64,000 bases of DNA from the NCBI RefSeq assembly GCF_019734885.1, contig NZ_JAAXCM010000021.1, forward strand, positions 1-64,000. The letters are read 5' to 3'. Source of the DNA: Pseudocoprococcus catus (GTDB lineage Bacteria > Bacillota > Clostridia > Lachnospirales > Lachnospiraceae). A program made the position numbers and the translations under genes. This document shows, piece by piece, positions 36,141-44,740 of the stretch; positions within the stretch are counted from its first letter, which is position 1; every line of letters starts with the position of its first letter. The notes under the pieces were generated by a model that ran no database searches, had not been told where the DNA came from, and saw only the letters and a program-made list of their open reading frames with translations.

Positions 36141-36256
36141 TTTATGCTGATAAAAAAACATCCTTCACTACAGAAAGATATTTTTTTATCAGGTAAAAAA
36201 TAAAAATCAAGCAAAATCAAAGGATTGCGAACATTTTAACGAGATTGATTAAAAAT

Positions 36257-36272
36257 TGGCATAGTGTTTGCT
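36257..36272 (+). promoter_or_regulatory. Sigma-54 promoter 1
   Basis: TGGCAT-AGTGT-TTGCT fits the -24/-12 consensus TGGCAC-N5-TTGCW with one change. It faces right, toward the cupin operon, and would transcribe antisense through hxlR first. Confidence 0.8.
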
Positions 36273-36296
36273 GTATATAGGGGTGTAAGAAAAAAG

Positions 36297-36782
36297 TTAT
36301 GAATGCCTCAGTTTTTCAAGAGCAGCATGAATATCTAATTGGTGTTCATCGGCATATTCAAAGAAATCACACAGCTCGTCATAGTGCTCGATGATGTGTT
36401 TCAGAGAAGCATCATATCGGGAGGACGTATGAACGACAAAAGCATCCGGATCAATAGGAACATTCAGTTCCTGCATGCGGTGAATGCTCCAGGTGTACAA
36501 AAAATCAATCGCCGGGATGAGTTTCTTACCAGCATCGGTGAGACGATATTCTACCCGGAGAGGGATCTCGTTATATTGAATACGCTGGACAAGGCCGTCT
36601 GCAACAAGCTCTTTCAGTTGCTGACTGAGAACCTTTTCACTGATTGGAAAAGTTTTCTTGGTTTTGGAAAAACGAATGAAACCGTAGTAATGTATATGGT
36701 TGAGAATGCTCATCTTCCATTTTCCGGAGACGATGGAGAGGGCATAGAGGTAAGGGTTAATTCCGTTTGTGGGTTGATCCAT
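36297..36782 (-). CDS. HxlR-family transcriptional regulator
   Basis: The 161-residue protein begins with a winged-helix domain of HxlR type: SGKWKMSILNHI, a region with RFSKTKKTFPISEKVLSQQLKEL and VEYRLTDAGKKL. An extended C-terminal helix region (residues 100-161) is longer than in most members (about 110-120). HxlR proteins usually sense redox or electrophilic compounds and act near their own gene. It is transcribed leftward, and the sigma-54 promoter at 36257 lies just beyond its stop codon, pointing into it. Confidence 0.88.
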   Translation of the reverse strand: MDQPTNGINPYLYALSIVSGKWKMSILNHIHYYGFIRFSKTKKTFPISEKVLSQQLKELVADGLVQRIQYNEIPLRVEYRLTDAGKKLIPAIDFLYTWSIHRMQELNVPIDPDAFVVHTSSRYDASLKHIIEHYDELCDFFEYADEHQLDIHAALEKLRHS

Positions 36783-37013
36783 GACAAAGCTCCTTTCGCA
36801 CAGATGATAATAATTCTATTTTATCATATTTGTGTTGATTTACAATAAACGGGGAGTAACTTTTTGGTAAGCAGGTTACCTGAAGGATATTAGCTTTCAC
36901 GATGGTAAGATTGTGATAGAAAAGTCATGATTGTTATCAATTGGAAAGCTTGGTAAAATATTAACAAGGGGTAATCGAAATAAAAATGGATATGTTTTAA
37001 GGAGGAAAAAACA

Positions 37014-37367
37014 ATGATTAAAAGAACTTTAAGTGAACTGAAACCTTACGATGCACCGGGACATTACAACATGGTGGCTATGAGAGTACACGGTAAAGAA
37101 GAAACAGGTGCTGAAAAATTCTGGATCGGTAAATCTGTTTTCCTTCCAGGCGGCGGTGCTGTATGGGCTTACGAAGATAACCCACTGGAAAAGGTTTACT
37201 ATGTATTAAAGGGCGAGATGACAGTTACAGATAAGGACGGCAACGAGTATGTGATCCATGCAAATGAATCAATTTCATTCCCTCCAAATGAAGGCAGAGG
37301 CCTTGAAAACAAGAGCAATGAAGTTGCGGAGATGCTTGTCATCATCAACTACCCGGATGCTAAATAA
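37014..37367 (+). CDS. Cupin-domain protein
   Basis: The 117-residue protein is a single cupin: [28 protein letters not shown] (motif 1, with His/Glu partly replaced: [15 protein letters not shown]) and [24 protein letters not shown] (motif 2, lacking the usual His). The metal site seems weak, so it may bind a ligand instead of working as an oxygenase, sensible in an anaerobe. AAGGAGG precedes the ATG. It is the first gene of the cupin-SDR-cyclase-MFS operon and may sense or hold a ring compound. Role unknown. Confidence 0.85.
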   Translation: MIKRTLSELKPYDAPGHYNMVAMRVHGKEETGAEKFWIGKSVFLPGGGAVWAYEDNPLEKVYYVLKGEMTVTDKDGNEYVIHANESISFPPNEGRGLENKSNEVAEMLVIINYPDAK

Positions 37368-37401
37368 TCAGTTTTTTCAATTAATGGAGGAGGATAATTT
37401 T

Positions 37402-38223
37402 ATGGTTCCAGTATCAAAAAAATTTGTAGATAATATGTTTTCTGTTAAAGGCAAAGTTGCCCTCGTTACAGGTGCGACAGGTGCACTTGGCAGAGTGTTA
37501 GCTAAAACATACGGTTACCTTGGTGCAAAGGTGATTCTTTCAGGACGTAAACAGTCTGGTCTTGATCCGCTTGTAGAAGAGTTCAAGGCGGAAGGCATTG
37601 ACTGTGTTGGTATTGCAGCAGATCCTGCAAACGAAGAGCAGGTTGCTGAACTCATCAAAAAGTCAGTGGAAGCTTACGGAGAAATCAATATCCTTGCTGT
37701 TTGTCATGGTTACAACAAACCGGCCAATATCCTTGATCAGTCTGTCGCAGATTGGCAGTATATCATGGATGCTGACTGTAAGTCGGTATACATTGTTCTG
37801 AAGTATGTTGCTCAGCAGATGGTTGCACAGCTGAATGGTGCTGAAAACGTGCCATCCGGCCAGGGCGGTAAAATTGTTGTTGTTACTTCTCAGAGATCTA
37901 AGAGAGGTATGGCTGGTTACACAGGATACTGTACATCCAAGGGCGGCGCTGATATGATGGTTGCTTCTATGGCTTGTGACCTTTCAGCTAAATACGGTAT
38001 CAATGTCAATGCGATCTGTCCGACAGTATTCCGTTCAGATCTGACAGAGTGGATGTTTGATCCGGAATCAGCTGTATACCAGAACTTCATGAAACGTGAA
38101 CCGATCGGCCGTCTGGCTGAAGCAGAAGACTTCTGTGGTTACGCAATGTTTTTGAGTTCAGATGCTTCCAACTTTATTACAGGTGCGGCTTGTGACTGCT
38201 CCGGTGGTTACCTTGTCTGCTAA
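37402..38223 (+). CDS. SDR-family reductase, probable phloroglucinol reductase
   Basis: The 273-residue protein has TGATGALG (23-30) for NAD(P), Ser163 in VTSQRS, and the catalytic Y176xxxK180 in YCTSK. C-terminal motif [12 protein letters not shown] is typical of glucose/gluconate-type dehydrogenases of this fold. Phloroglucinol reductases of anaerobes are SDRs of this size that reduce the ring to dihydrophloroglucinol using NADPH. The assignment rests on the neighbours (cyclase, BKACE, HADH) more than on the sequence itself. GGAGGAGG precedes the ATG at 37402. Confidence 0.72.
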   Translation: MVPVSKKFVDNMFSVKGKVALVTGATGALGRVLAKTYGYLGAKVILSGRKQSGLDPLVEEFKAEGIDCVGIAADPANEEQVAELIKKSVEAYGEINILAVCHGYNKPANILDQSVADWQYIMDADCKSVYIVLKYVAQQMVAQLNGAENVPSGQGGKIVVVTSQRSKRGMAGYTGYCTSKGGADMMVASMACDLSAKYGINVNAICPTVFRSDLTEWMFDPESAVYQNFMKREPIGRLAEAEDFCGYAMFLSSDASNFITGAACDCSGGYLVC

Positions 38224-38258
38224 TTAAACATTGATCAAAGATTCATATTAATTGAAAT

Positions 38259-38288
38259 GCTGCATCACAGATGAACTGCTGATGCAGC
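38259..38288 (+). terminator. Intergenic hairpin before the cyclase gene
   Basis: GCTGCATCA and TGATGCAGC form a 9-bp stem over a 12-base loop. No T-run follows, so it may protect or adjust message levels between the SDR and cyclase genes. Confidence 0.5.
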
Positions 38289-38332
38289 GCATCTAAAAAA
38301 TAATTTTTATATATCAAAGGAGATTAATTATT

Positions 38333-39340
38333 ATGGGAAAAGTATATGTTGATTTAACGCATCCTTTCTGCGCTGAAATTCCAAGATGGCCATATTTTGA
38401 CAAACCGGTGATTGATAATGCACATACAATGGCTAAAGGTGGTGTCCTGACATCCAGAATCGAATGTACAATGCACACAGGAACACATTGTGATGCTCCT
38501 CGTCATGTTATGGAATATGAATTTGACGGCAGACGTGCACGTTATACACACGAGATGCCTGTAGATGCTTATGCAGGCACAGCAGTTCTTCTGAATATCG
38601 ATATTGAGCCATGGGGCTTAATTACAGATGAACATCTTGATGCTGCATGCAAGGCATGTGGTTACAATCCGGATGATCTTAAAGGTAAAATCCTTTGCCT
38701 GAACACAGGTATGCATCGTTTATTCGATGATTCAAAAGCATACTATCATTACTCAGCAGGTACAGGTGTTGAAGCAGGTAAATGGTTTGTCAGACATGGC
38801 GTAAAAGCTGTTGCAATGGATTCTCAGGCACTTGACCATCCACTTCATACAGCAATGGGCAATAACGGTATGACAAGAATGAACCTTCTTGGCGCTACAG
38901 GTAAGCCAATCACAGAAGAGTACAAGGAACTTTTCGGTGAAGAAGCCTACTCAAAATTTGATAAATTTGAATATATCAGACTTCATGGTCAGGAAGCTTA
39001 TGATGAACTGTACGGTGATCTGGAAGAAATCGGTATCTGGGGTACATGGGAACCATGTCATAAAGAAATGCTTGGTCATGGCATCGTAGGTGTCGAAAAC
39101 CTTGGCGGTAACCTTGATAAGATTCCGGCAGGTGTTGAATTTGAATTCCTCTGCTTCCCACTTCGCTGGTATATGGGCGATGGTTCAATGGCTCGCTGCG
39201 TTGCACGTATCGATGAAGAAAAACTCAACGATGTGCCTGAAAGAACATACAAATATGGCGGTACAGGCTATGCTGACGCTGAAAACGGTGGTGGTTCAGG
39301 TCTTGAGTACATGCAGAAACTTTTCTCAAGAAATAAATAA
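38333..39340 (+). CDS. Cyclase-family hydrolase, probable dihydrophloroglucinol cyclohydrolase
   Basis: The 335-residue protein belongs to the kynurenine formamidase/cyclase family. The metal motif HTGTHCDAPRH is at residues 48-58, with further His in HDY-like places (for example DHPLHTAMG). It is about 100 residues longer than simple formamidases. In the phloroglucinol route, a Mn-dependent enzyme of this family opens dihydrophloroglucinol to 3-hydroxy-5-oxohexanoate. AAAGGAG precedes the ATG. Other ring-opening or amide-cleaving roles are possible, so the specific name is inferred from context. Confidence 0.75.
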   Translation: MGKVYVDLTHPFCAEIPRWPYFDKPVIDNAHTMAKGGVLTSRIECTMHTGTHCDAPRHVMEYEFDGRRARYTHEMPVDAYAGTAVLLNIDIEPWGLITDEHLDAACKACGYNPDDLKGKILCLNTGMHRLFDDSKAYYHYSAGTGVEAGKWFVRHGVKAVAMDSQALDHPLHTAMGNNGMTRMNLLGATGKPITEEYKELFGEEAYSKFDKFEYIRLHGQEAYDELYGDLEEIGIWGTWEPCHKEMLGHGIVGVENLGGNLDKIPAGVEFEFLCFPLRWYMGDGSMARCVARIDEEKLNDVPERTYKYGGTGYADAENGGGSGLEYMQKLFSRNK

Positions 39341-39395
39341 TTGCAGAAACAGAGTTGTATAATCAAAGAAAGTTAATGCGCATTTTTTAATGTAA

Positions 39396-39429
39396 AGCCG
39401 ACTGGAGTGTGGGTTTTCTTCAGTCGGCT
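39396..39429 (+). terminator. Hairpin between cyclase and MFS genes
   Basis: AGCCGACTG and CAGTCGGCT form a perfect 9-bp stem with a 16-base loop, followed by ATTATTATGGG. With few T residues, it may reduce rather than stop read-through to the carrier gene. Confidence 0.6.
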
Positions 39430-39484
39430 ATTATTATGGGTTTTTAAAAATATTATGTGTTGTTAGAGAGGTTAAATTCGTATT

Positions 39485-40765
39485 ATGGCAAAAGAAAAAC
39501 AGTCTATGAATAATTTTGGTATTGGCTGGGGAACGATTCTTTATTGTCTGTTAATGTTCTTCCTCTATGTAGGTATGATCAACGATGGTACAAATGTTCT
39601 TGCCCCGGCAGCAGCAGCAAACTGTGGTGTTGAACCGGGTACAATTATTACAATGAATGGCTATGCCGGTATGATTGCGGTAATCGGGTTCATTATTGCG
39701 GGCCAGATTAACAAAAAAATCGGACCGAGATTAACATCTGCTATTTGTCTGATTATTTCCGGTGTGACATACATTGGCTGCGGTAATGCAACAAGTGTTA
39801 TGTTTTACACGGTATGCATGACACTCTGTGCAACAGGTATGATGTCTGCCGGTTATGTGGCAGGTGGTACACTGGTTGCAAACTGGTTCCCGAAGAAAAA
39901 AGGTATTGTTATGGGCTATACAACAATGGGTCATAACTTCGCATCTGCGTTCTATGTAGCAATCATGACAGGCCTGATTGCAACAATGGGTTCCATGAAC
40001 AAAGCGTCCTGGCTTCCGGGCGTTGCAGCTATTATCCTTGGTATTGTTGGCTTTATTTTCATGAGAAATACACCACAGGAAAGAGGTATCAACCCTGATA
40101 ATGTATCTGACGAGGTATATGCATCTGAGTATGATACAGCAGAGGATGATTCTGACTGGACAACTATCAAGCTTCTTAAAACAAAAGAAACATGGTTTGC
40201 GGCAATCTTTACCGGTTTGTTTCAGATCTGCTCCGTAGGCGTTATGCAGCAGCTTGTAACACGTAATATTCGTGATTTTGGCATGACACAGGGCGCAGCG
40301 CTGACACTGATGACAATCGTAGCTCTGATTGGTGTATTCGGATCATGGATTATTGGTGTGATTGACCAGAAAATCGGTACAAAGAAAACAATGCAGTTCT
40401 TTGGTATCTGGTATGCAGCAGCACTTGTCATCAATGTACTGGCCAAAGGTCAGGTTGGACTGTTGTTCTATCTGTCAATTCTTATGATCGGTATGGGTAT
40501 CGGTGGTTCTGCAAACTTTACAACATCTCTGCCAACCTCTATTTTCGGGCGTCAGGGATTTGATAAAGTAAATTCCGTTGTATTCCCGATTCAGGGTTTT
40601 GTAACGGCGTGGTGCTTTGTTGTCAATGGTATCGTGACAAATGTCATCGGTAATCTGAGTGTTGCGTATATCATCTTTGCTGTAGGTGCTGTCATTGTAT
40701 CTGTTTGTGTCACATTTGTTGATGAATACAAATACAATAAGGACCATAAAGCGGAGTTAAAATAA
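39485..40765 (+). CDS. MFS transporter, oxalate/formate antiporter-like (OFA)
   Basis: The 426-residue protein has 12 predicted membrane helices. The OFA pattern is visible: an N-terminal GWGTILYCLLMFFLYVG helix, GGTLVANWFPKKKGIVMGYTTMG between helices 4 and 5, and SANFTTSLPTSIFGRQGF in helix 10 region. OFA members move small organic acids. Here it is the likely carrier for the aromatic or acidic substrate of the pathway. A weak GAGAGG site precedes the ATG. A terminator follows. Confidence 0.85.
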   Translation: MAKEKQSMNNFGIGWGTILYCLLMFFLYVGMINDGTNVLAPAAAANCGVEPGTIITMNGYAGMIAVIGFIIAGQINKKIGPRLTSAICLIISGVTYIGCGNATSVMFYTVCMTLCATGMMSAGYVAGGTLVANWFPKKKGIVMGYTTMGHNFASAFYVAIMTGLIATMGSMNKASWLPGVAAIILGIVGFIFMRNTPQERGINPDNVSDEVYASEYDTAEDDSDWTTIKLLKTKETWFAAIFTGLFQICSVGVMQQLVTRNIRDFGMTQGAALTLMTIVALIGVFGSWIIGVIDQKIGTKKTMQFFGIWYAAALVINVLAKGQVGLLFYLSILMIGMGIGGSANFTTSLPTSIFGRQGFDKVNSVVFPIQGFVTAWCFVVNGIVTNVIGNLSVAYIIFAVGAVIVSVCVTFVDEYKYNKDHKAELK

Positions 40766-40788
40766 GAAAAAAGGACATGTCATTTGAG

Positions 40789-40827
40789 AACTATCATATT
40801 GGTGCTTGCATCGATATGATAGTTTTT
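40789..40827 (+). terminator. Terminator after the MFS gene
   Basis: AACTATCATAT and ATATGATAGTT form an 11-bp stem with a 14-base loop, followed by TTTGCTTTTTC. Confidence 0.85.
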
Positions 40828-40911
40828 GCTTTTTCATAAAAGAGAGGTTGCAGAGAGCGGTTGTGTGGCGGCGGGGGATGCAGTCATATGTAAAAGGAGT
40901 CAGGACAGAAG

Positions 40912-42282
40912 ATGGAGCAAAATAGAAGAGAAACATTTTTTACAAAAGAGAAGGGCTTTTATACAACTTTATTTCGTATGATGCTTGTATTGGCCCTTCA
41001 GAATCTGGTTGCCTACAGCATTAATATGGCGGATAATGTGATGCTTGGCAACTATGATCAGAATGCATTGTCGGGTGCCGCGACAGTGAATCAGGTTTTT
41101 TTTATGGTACAGCAGTTTGCCTTATCAATAGGCAATGCACTGGTTGTACTGGCCTCCCAGTATTGGGGTGAGAAAAGAACGGAACCCATGAGAAGATTAA
41201 CTGGCATCGCATTATGGTCGGGGTTATTGTGTGGACTGGTAATCCTGATTATCTGCGTGATGATGCCAGAGCAGCTGTTGCGATTGTTTACAGACACCCC
41301 TGAAATATTAAACGAAGGGATGCGTTACCTAAAACTTCTGAAATGGACATTTGTATTTTATATTATAACCAATGTTCTGATGGCAGCTTTGCGGAGTGCC
41401 GAGACGGTTAATATTTCTTTTTATATTTCGCTTGTATCATTGGTTGTTAATGTTGTAATTAATTATACGTTGATTTACGGCCGCTTCGGTTTTCCGGAGA
41501 TGGGCGTTGTGGGCGCGGCTATAGGAACATTTATCGCGAGAATTCTTGAATTGGGAATCGTCGTGATCTATATTGCCTTTTTCGACAAAAAGCTGCATTT
41601 GTTCAGCACAGAGATTTTGAGCATTGATTGGAAATTAGGTAAAGATTATATGAAAGTTGCGATGCCGATTGTTCTTTCCCAGGTACTCTGGGGCATTTCT
41701 GTCCCGATGCAGACTGCGATTCTCGGACATCTTTCCGGGAATGCCATTGCGGCCAATTCTGTGGCAACAACCTTTTATCAGTATCTGAAGGTAATCGTTA
41801 TTGCAATGTCATCCACATCTGCGGTTATGATTGGCAATGCCATCGGGCGTGGTGATATGAGAAGAATCCGAAGTGATGCGAGAACATTGGCAGTTATTGA
41901 TGTCGTGATCGGAGTGATACTCGGCGTGGCTTTGTTTGTTTTGAGAACACCGCTATTGTCTATGTACCAACTGACACCGGATGCAAGAATACTGGCCGAT
42001 CATCTGATCATTGTGATGAGCTTTGTGATGGTTGGGATGTCTTATCAAATGCCGGTGAGCTTTGGCATTATCCAAGGCGCCGGAGATACAAAGTTCACAA
42101 TGACCATGAATATGGTCAGTACATGGGCGATTGTGATGCCGTTATCATTTGCGGCGGCTTTCTGGTGGAAATGGCCAGTAGAAGCGGTCGTGATTGCGAT
42201 TCAGTCGGATCAGATTTTTAAAGGCCTTCCAACATTTATTCGCTTCAGAAGCTATCGGTGGGTCAGAAAGCTGACAAAATAA
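40912..42282 (+). CDS. MATE family efflux transporter
   Basis: The 456-residue protein has 12 membrane helices in two halves and MATE marks: MADNVMLGNYDQNALSGAATVNQ near residue 40 and QGAGDTKFTMTMNMVSTW near residue 385. These carriers export cations or drugs by Na+ or H+ exchange. AAAGGAG precedes the ATG. It lies between the two sigma-54 units without its own clear signal. A fragment of a diverged paralogue is found at 44741. Exported substrate unknown; a toxic phenolic compound is possible. Confidence 0.9.
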   Translation: MEQNRRETFFTKEKGFYTTLFRMMLVLALQNLVAYSINMADNVMLGNYDQNALSGAATVNQVFFMVQQFALSIGNALVVLASQYWGEKRTEPMRRLTGIALWSGLLCGLVILIICVMMPEQLLRLFTDTPEILNEGMRYLKLLKWTFVFYIITNVLMAALRSAETVNISFYISLVSLVVNVVINYTLIYGRFGFPEMGVVGAAIGTFIARILELGIVVIYIAFFDKKLHLFSTEILSIDWKLGKDYMKVAMPIVLSQVLWGISVPMQTAILGHLSGNAIAANSVATTFYQYLKVIVIAMSSTSAVMIGNAIGRGDMRRIRSDARTLAVIDVVIGVILGVALFVLRTPLLSMYQLTPDARILADHLIIVMSFVMVGMSYQMPVSFGIIQGAGDTKFTMTMNMVSTWAIVMPLSFAAAFWWKWPVEAVVIAIQSDQIFKGLPTFIRFRSYRWVRKLTK

Positions 42283-42411
42283 CAGGACGGTGCATTTTAT
42301 CACCACTTATGTCTGGAATTCCATATTAAAGCGGCAGATAAATAGATTAAATGTGAAAACGCGTTGTGAAAAATTAAAAACGTACTTGAAAAATGCAAAA
42401 TGAAGGCAAAC

Positions 42412-42452
42412 TGGTGAAATAGCAAACCGATAACTGGTGAAAAAACAAACCA
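42412..42452. promoter_or_regulatory. Two further TGGT-N10-ACCR dyads
   Basis: Copies at 42412-42429 and 42435-42452 match the set at 35888-36140. They are about 84-124 bases upstream of sigma-54 promoter 2. The second, TGGTGAAAAAACAAACCA, is the best dyad of all. Confidence 0.85.
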
Positions 42453-42535
42453 AATCTAGGCGGATTTTATGTATAGGTGCCGGATAAAACTTAAAATCGC
42501 GCGGAAAACGAGCGTTTGTGTCTGAATTTTAAACT

Positions 42536-42551
42536 TGGCACAGAAGTTGCT
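42536..42551 (+). promoter_or_regulatory. Sigma-54 promoter 2
   Basis: TGGCAC-AGAAG-TTGCT is an exact match to the -24/-12 consensus. The expected start is about 42563, 55 bases before the BKACE ATG. The remainder of 42283-42411 shows no feature. Confidence 0.92.
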
Positions 42552-42617
42552 TATATAATTAAGTGTCAATTATAAAATGTAAAAAATATATCATAAATTA
42601 TTTAAGGAGAGATCGTA

Positions 42618-43460
42618 ATGGCAAAGAAAACAATTATCACAGCAGCAGTTACAGGCGCGTGGCCGAAGAAAGAGAATAACCCGAATGTACCAATGACACC
42701 ATCAGAAATTGCAGATGATGTTTATGCATGTTGGAAGGCAGGAGCAGCAATTGCCCATCTGCATATGAGAGATGATAATGGCAACGGTACAATGGATAAG
42801 AATAAATTCATTGAGACAGTGAATTTGATTCATGAAAGATATCCGGATTGCGATATCATCCTGAACCTGACTACATCCGGAGATATCTATGCAACAGACG
42901 ATACACGTCTTGAACATGTTCAGATTCTGAAACCAGAGATGGCTTCCTATGACTGTGGTTCTATGAACTGGTTAAACTCAAGCCTCTTCATCAACAGCCC
43001 GGCTTTTCTTGAAAGATGCGGCAAGCTCTTCCAGGAACTGAATATCAAACCTGAAATTGAAGCATTTGATCCTGGTATGATCGCAAATGCAGCGTACTAT
43101 CTGAAGAAAGGTGTTCTGAAAGCCCCATTACATTTCCAGTTCTGCATGGGTTGTGCAAATGGTATTCCAGGTTCTGTTAAGAATCTTGTATTTATGAAAG
43201 AGACAATGGATCAGCTTTGTCCAGGTTCTACATGGTCCACATTCGGTGTTGGACATTCTGCAATGGAAACAATGTACGCAGCCGTTTCTTTAGGCGGACA
43301 TATCCGTGTCGGCATGGAGGACAACGTTATGTATTCAAAGGGTGTTCTTGCTGAAAGCAATGCACAGTTTGTTGAGAGAGCTGCCCGTGTGATTAGAGAA
43401 TATGGAAACGAAGTGGCTACACCAGCTGAAGCCCGTGAAATTCTTGGCTTAACAAAATAA
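42618..43460 (+). CDS. Beta-keto acid cleavage enzyme (BKACE), probable triacetate acetoacetate-lyase
   Basis: The 280-residue TIM-barrel protein belongs to the BKACE (DUF849, Kce) family: KKTIITAAVTGAWP, AHLHMRDDNG with metal His47 and His49, FCMGCANGIPG, and FGVGHSAMETM with the third His, then HIRVGMEDN. BKACE enzymes split a beta-keto acid with acetyl-CoA into acetoacetate (or analogue) and a CoA ester. In the phloroglucinol route this is triacetate + acetyl-CoA to acetoacetate + acetoacetyl-CoA. The specific substrate is inferred from the cluster. AAGGAGAG precedes the ATG. Confidence 0.85.
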   Translation: MAKKTIITAAVTGAWPKKENNPNVPMTPSEIADDVYACWKAGAAIAHLHMRDDNGNGTMDKNKFIETVNLIHERYPDCDIILNLTTSGDIYATDDTRLEHVQILKPEMASYDCGSMNWLNSSLFINSPAFLERCGKLFQELNIKPEIEAFDPGMIANAAYYLKKGVLKAPLHFQFCMGCANGIPGSVKNLVFMKETMDQLCPGSTWSTFGVGHSAMETMYAAVSLGGHIRVGMEDNVMYSKGVLAESNAQFVERAARVIREYGNEVATPAEAREILGLTK

Positions 43461-43488
43461 TAATCAGGAGATTCGCAGGAGGCGTGAA

Positions 43489-43677
43489 ATGACCTGGGGT
43501 CCAATGTTTATGTATTATCATTGCCCGAAATGCGGGCTGAAATTTGAATATGCGGTTGATCTGATCCCGGAATTCGGTGAGAAGTTTGGCCATTGTCCAA
43601 AATGTGATGTTATGGGCGTATATGAGAAAGACGGTGCGCGTCAGCCTGATGATGCAGATTACTTAGAAGTTGAATAA
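43489..43677 (+). CDS. Small zinc-ribbon (rubredoxin-like) protein, 62 aa
   Basis: The protein has YYHCPKCGLKFEY and FGHCPKCDVMG, two CxxC knuckles 22 residues apart, suitable for one Zn or Fe, followed by an acidic tail. It sits between BKACE and the dehydrogenase, with GGAGG at good spacing and 29 and 18 bases to the neighbours, so it is part of the operon. It may be a zinc-ribbon partner, an electron carrier, or a regulator; none is shown by sequence. Confidence 0.75.
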   Translation: MTWGPMFMYYHCPKCGLKFEYAVDLIPEFGEKFGHCPKCDVMGVYEKDGARQPDDADYLEVE

Positions 43678-43695
43678 AAAGTAGGAGAAAATATC

Positions 43696-44643
43696 ATGAA
43701 AGAAGTTAGAAATATATTAATCTGTGGCGGTGGCATGATGGGAAGTGCCATCGCACAGGTTTTCGCAGGACTTGATGATGTTACAATTACTGTCTATGAT
43801 AAATTTCCTGTAGATATTGAAGCAAAAATCCGCAACAATATGAAACTGCTGGTTGAAAAGGAAATTGTGACACCGGATGATGTTGACAAAGTGGTCAGCA
43901 AAGTAAGCTTTACACAGGATATCGAGAGCGAAGGCGTTAAAACAGCAGATCTTGTTGTGGAATGTGTTCTTGAAGATATGCAGTTGAAGCAGGATCTGTT
44001 TGCACAGCTGGAAGGCATTGTATCTGATGATACAATCTTCTGCACCAATACATCTGTGATGAGTCCGACAGAAATTTCAGCAAAATGCCAGCACAAAGAG
44101 AGACTTGTTGGTACACATTTCTGGAATCCGGGTTTTTTGATTCCACTTGTAGAAGTTGTTAAGACAGAGGCAACATCGGATGAAGTGGCTGAAACAGTGA
44201 TGGATATTTTGACAAGAGCAGGCAAGAAACCTGTTCTTTGCAAGAAGGATGTACCAGGATTTATCGCCAACAGAATGCAGCATGCATTATGGCGCGAGGC
44301 TATTTCGATTGTTGAGAGAGGCATTGCAGATGCAAAAACTGTTGATGATGCTTGTAAGTACAGCTTTGGTTTAAGACTGCCATACTTACCACCCCTTGTC
44401 AATTCTGATATGGTTGGTACACAGCTGACTTATAATATTCATGATTATGTATTAAAAGATCTGGAAGACAGCCACGCGCCATCTCCACTTCTGAAAGAAA
44501 TGATTGAAGAAGGCAAGATGGGATTCAGAGCTGAGACAATTAATGGCAGGAAGACCGGTTTTATGTCTTACACAGAAGAAGAAATCGCTGAAATCAACGG
44601 CGGTCTGAATGAATATCTGATTAAAATGTTATATAACAAATAA
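43696..44643 (+). CDS. 3-hydroxyacyl-CoA dehydrogenase-like enzyme, probable 3-hydroxy-5-oxohexanoate dehydrogenase
   Basis: The 315-residue protein has the NAD fold ICGGGMMGSAIAQVFAG (9-25), FCTNTSVMSP, and the catalytic His141 in GTHFWNP, and ends with the helical C domain (DVPGFIANRMQHALWREA). The usual HFFNP is HFWNP, as in several non-CoA relatives such as carnitine dehydrogenases. In the phloroglucinol pathway a protein of this fold oxidises 3-hydroxy-5-oxohexanoate to triacetate with NAD. Its link to BKACE supports this; a CoA thioester substrate is less likely. Confidence 0.78.
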   Translation: MKEVRNILICGGGMMGSAIAQVFAGLDDVTITVYDKFPVDIEAKIRNNMKLLVEKEIVTPDDVDKVVSKVSFTQDIESEGVKTADLVVECVLEDMQLKQDLFAQLEGIVSDDTIFCTNTSVMSPTEISAKCQHKERLVGTHFWNPGFLIPLVEVVKTEATSDEVAETVMDILTRAGKKPVLCKKDVPGFIANRMQHALWREAISIVERGIADAKTVDDACKYSFGLRLPYLPPLVNSDMVGTQLTYNIHDYVLKDLEDSHAPSPLLKEMIEEGKMGFRAETINGRKTGFMSYTEEEIAEINGGLNEYLIKMLYNK

Positions 44644-44702
44644 AGCTTTTTATGGATAACAAATTAGCTCCCTATTATTTTATTATGTATAATTAATAAT
44701 GA

Positions 44703-44740
44703 AAAGTCCCTAAACGTGGTAATAGCGTTCAGGGATTTTT
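44703..44740 (+). terminator. Terminator of the BKACE operon
   Basis: AGTCCCTAAACG and CGTTCAGGGAT pair with a loop of about 9 bases, followed by TTTTTC. Confidence 0.8.

Noticed and set aside
42618-44643. Carnitine breakdown (dehydrogenase + BKACE)
   Set aside because: The pair alone would fit carnitine, but the cyclase and SDR genes and the shared dyads with them favour a ring compound. No betaine or carnitine transporter is present. It remains a weaker alternative.
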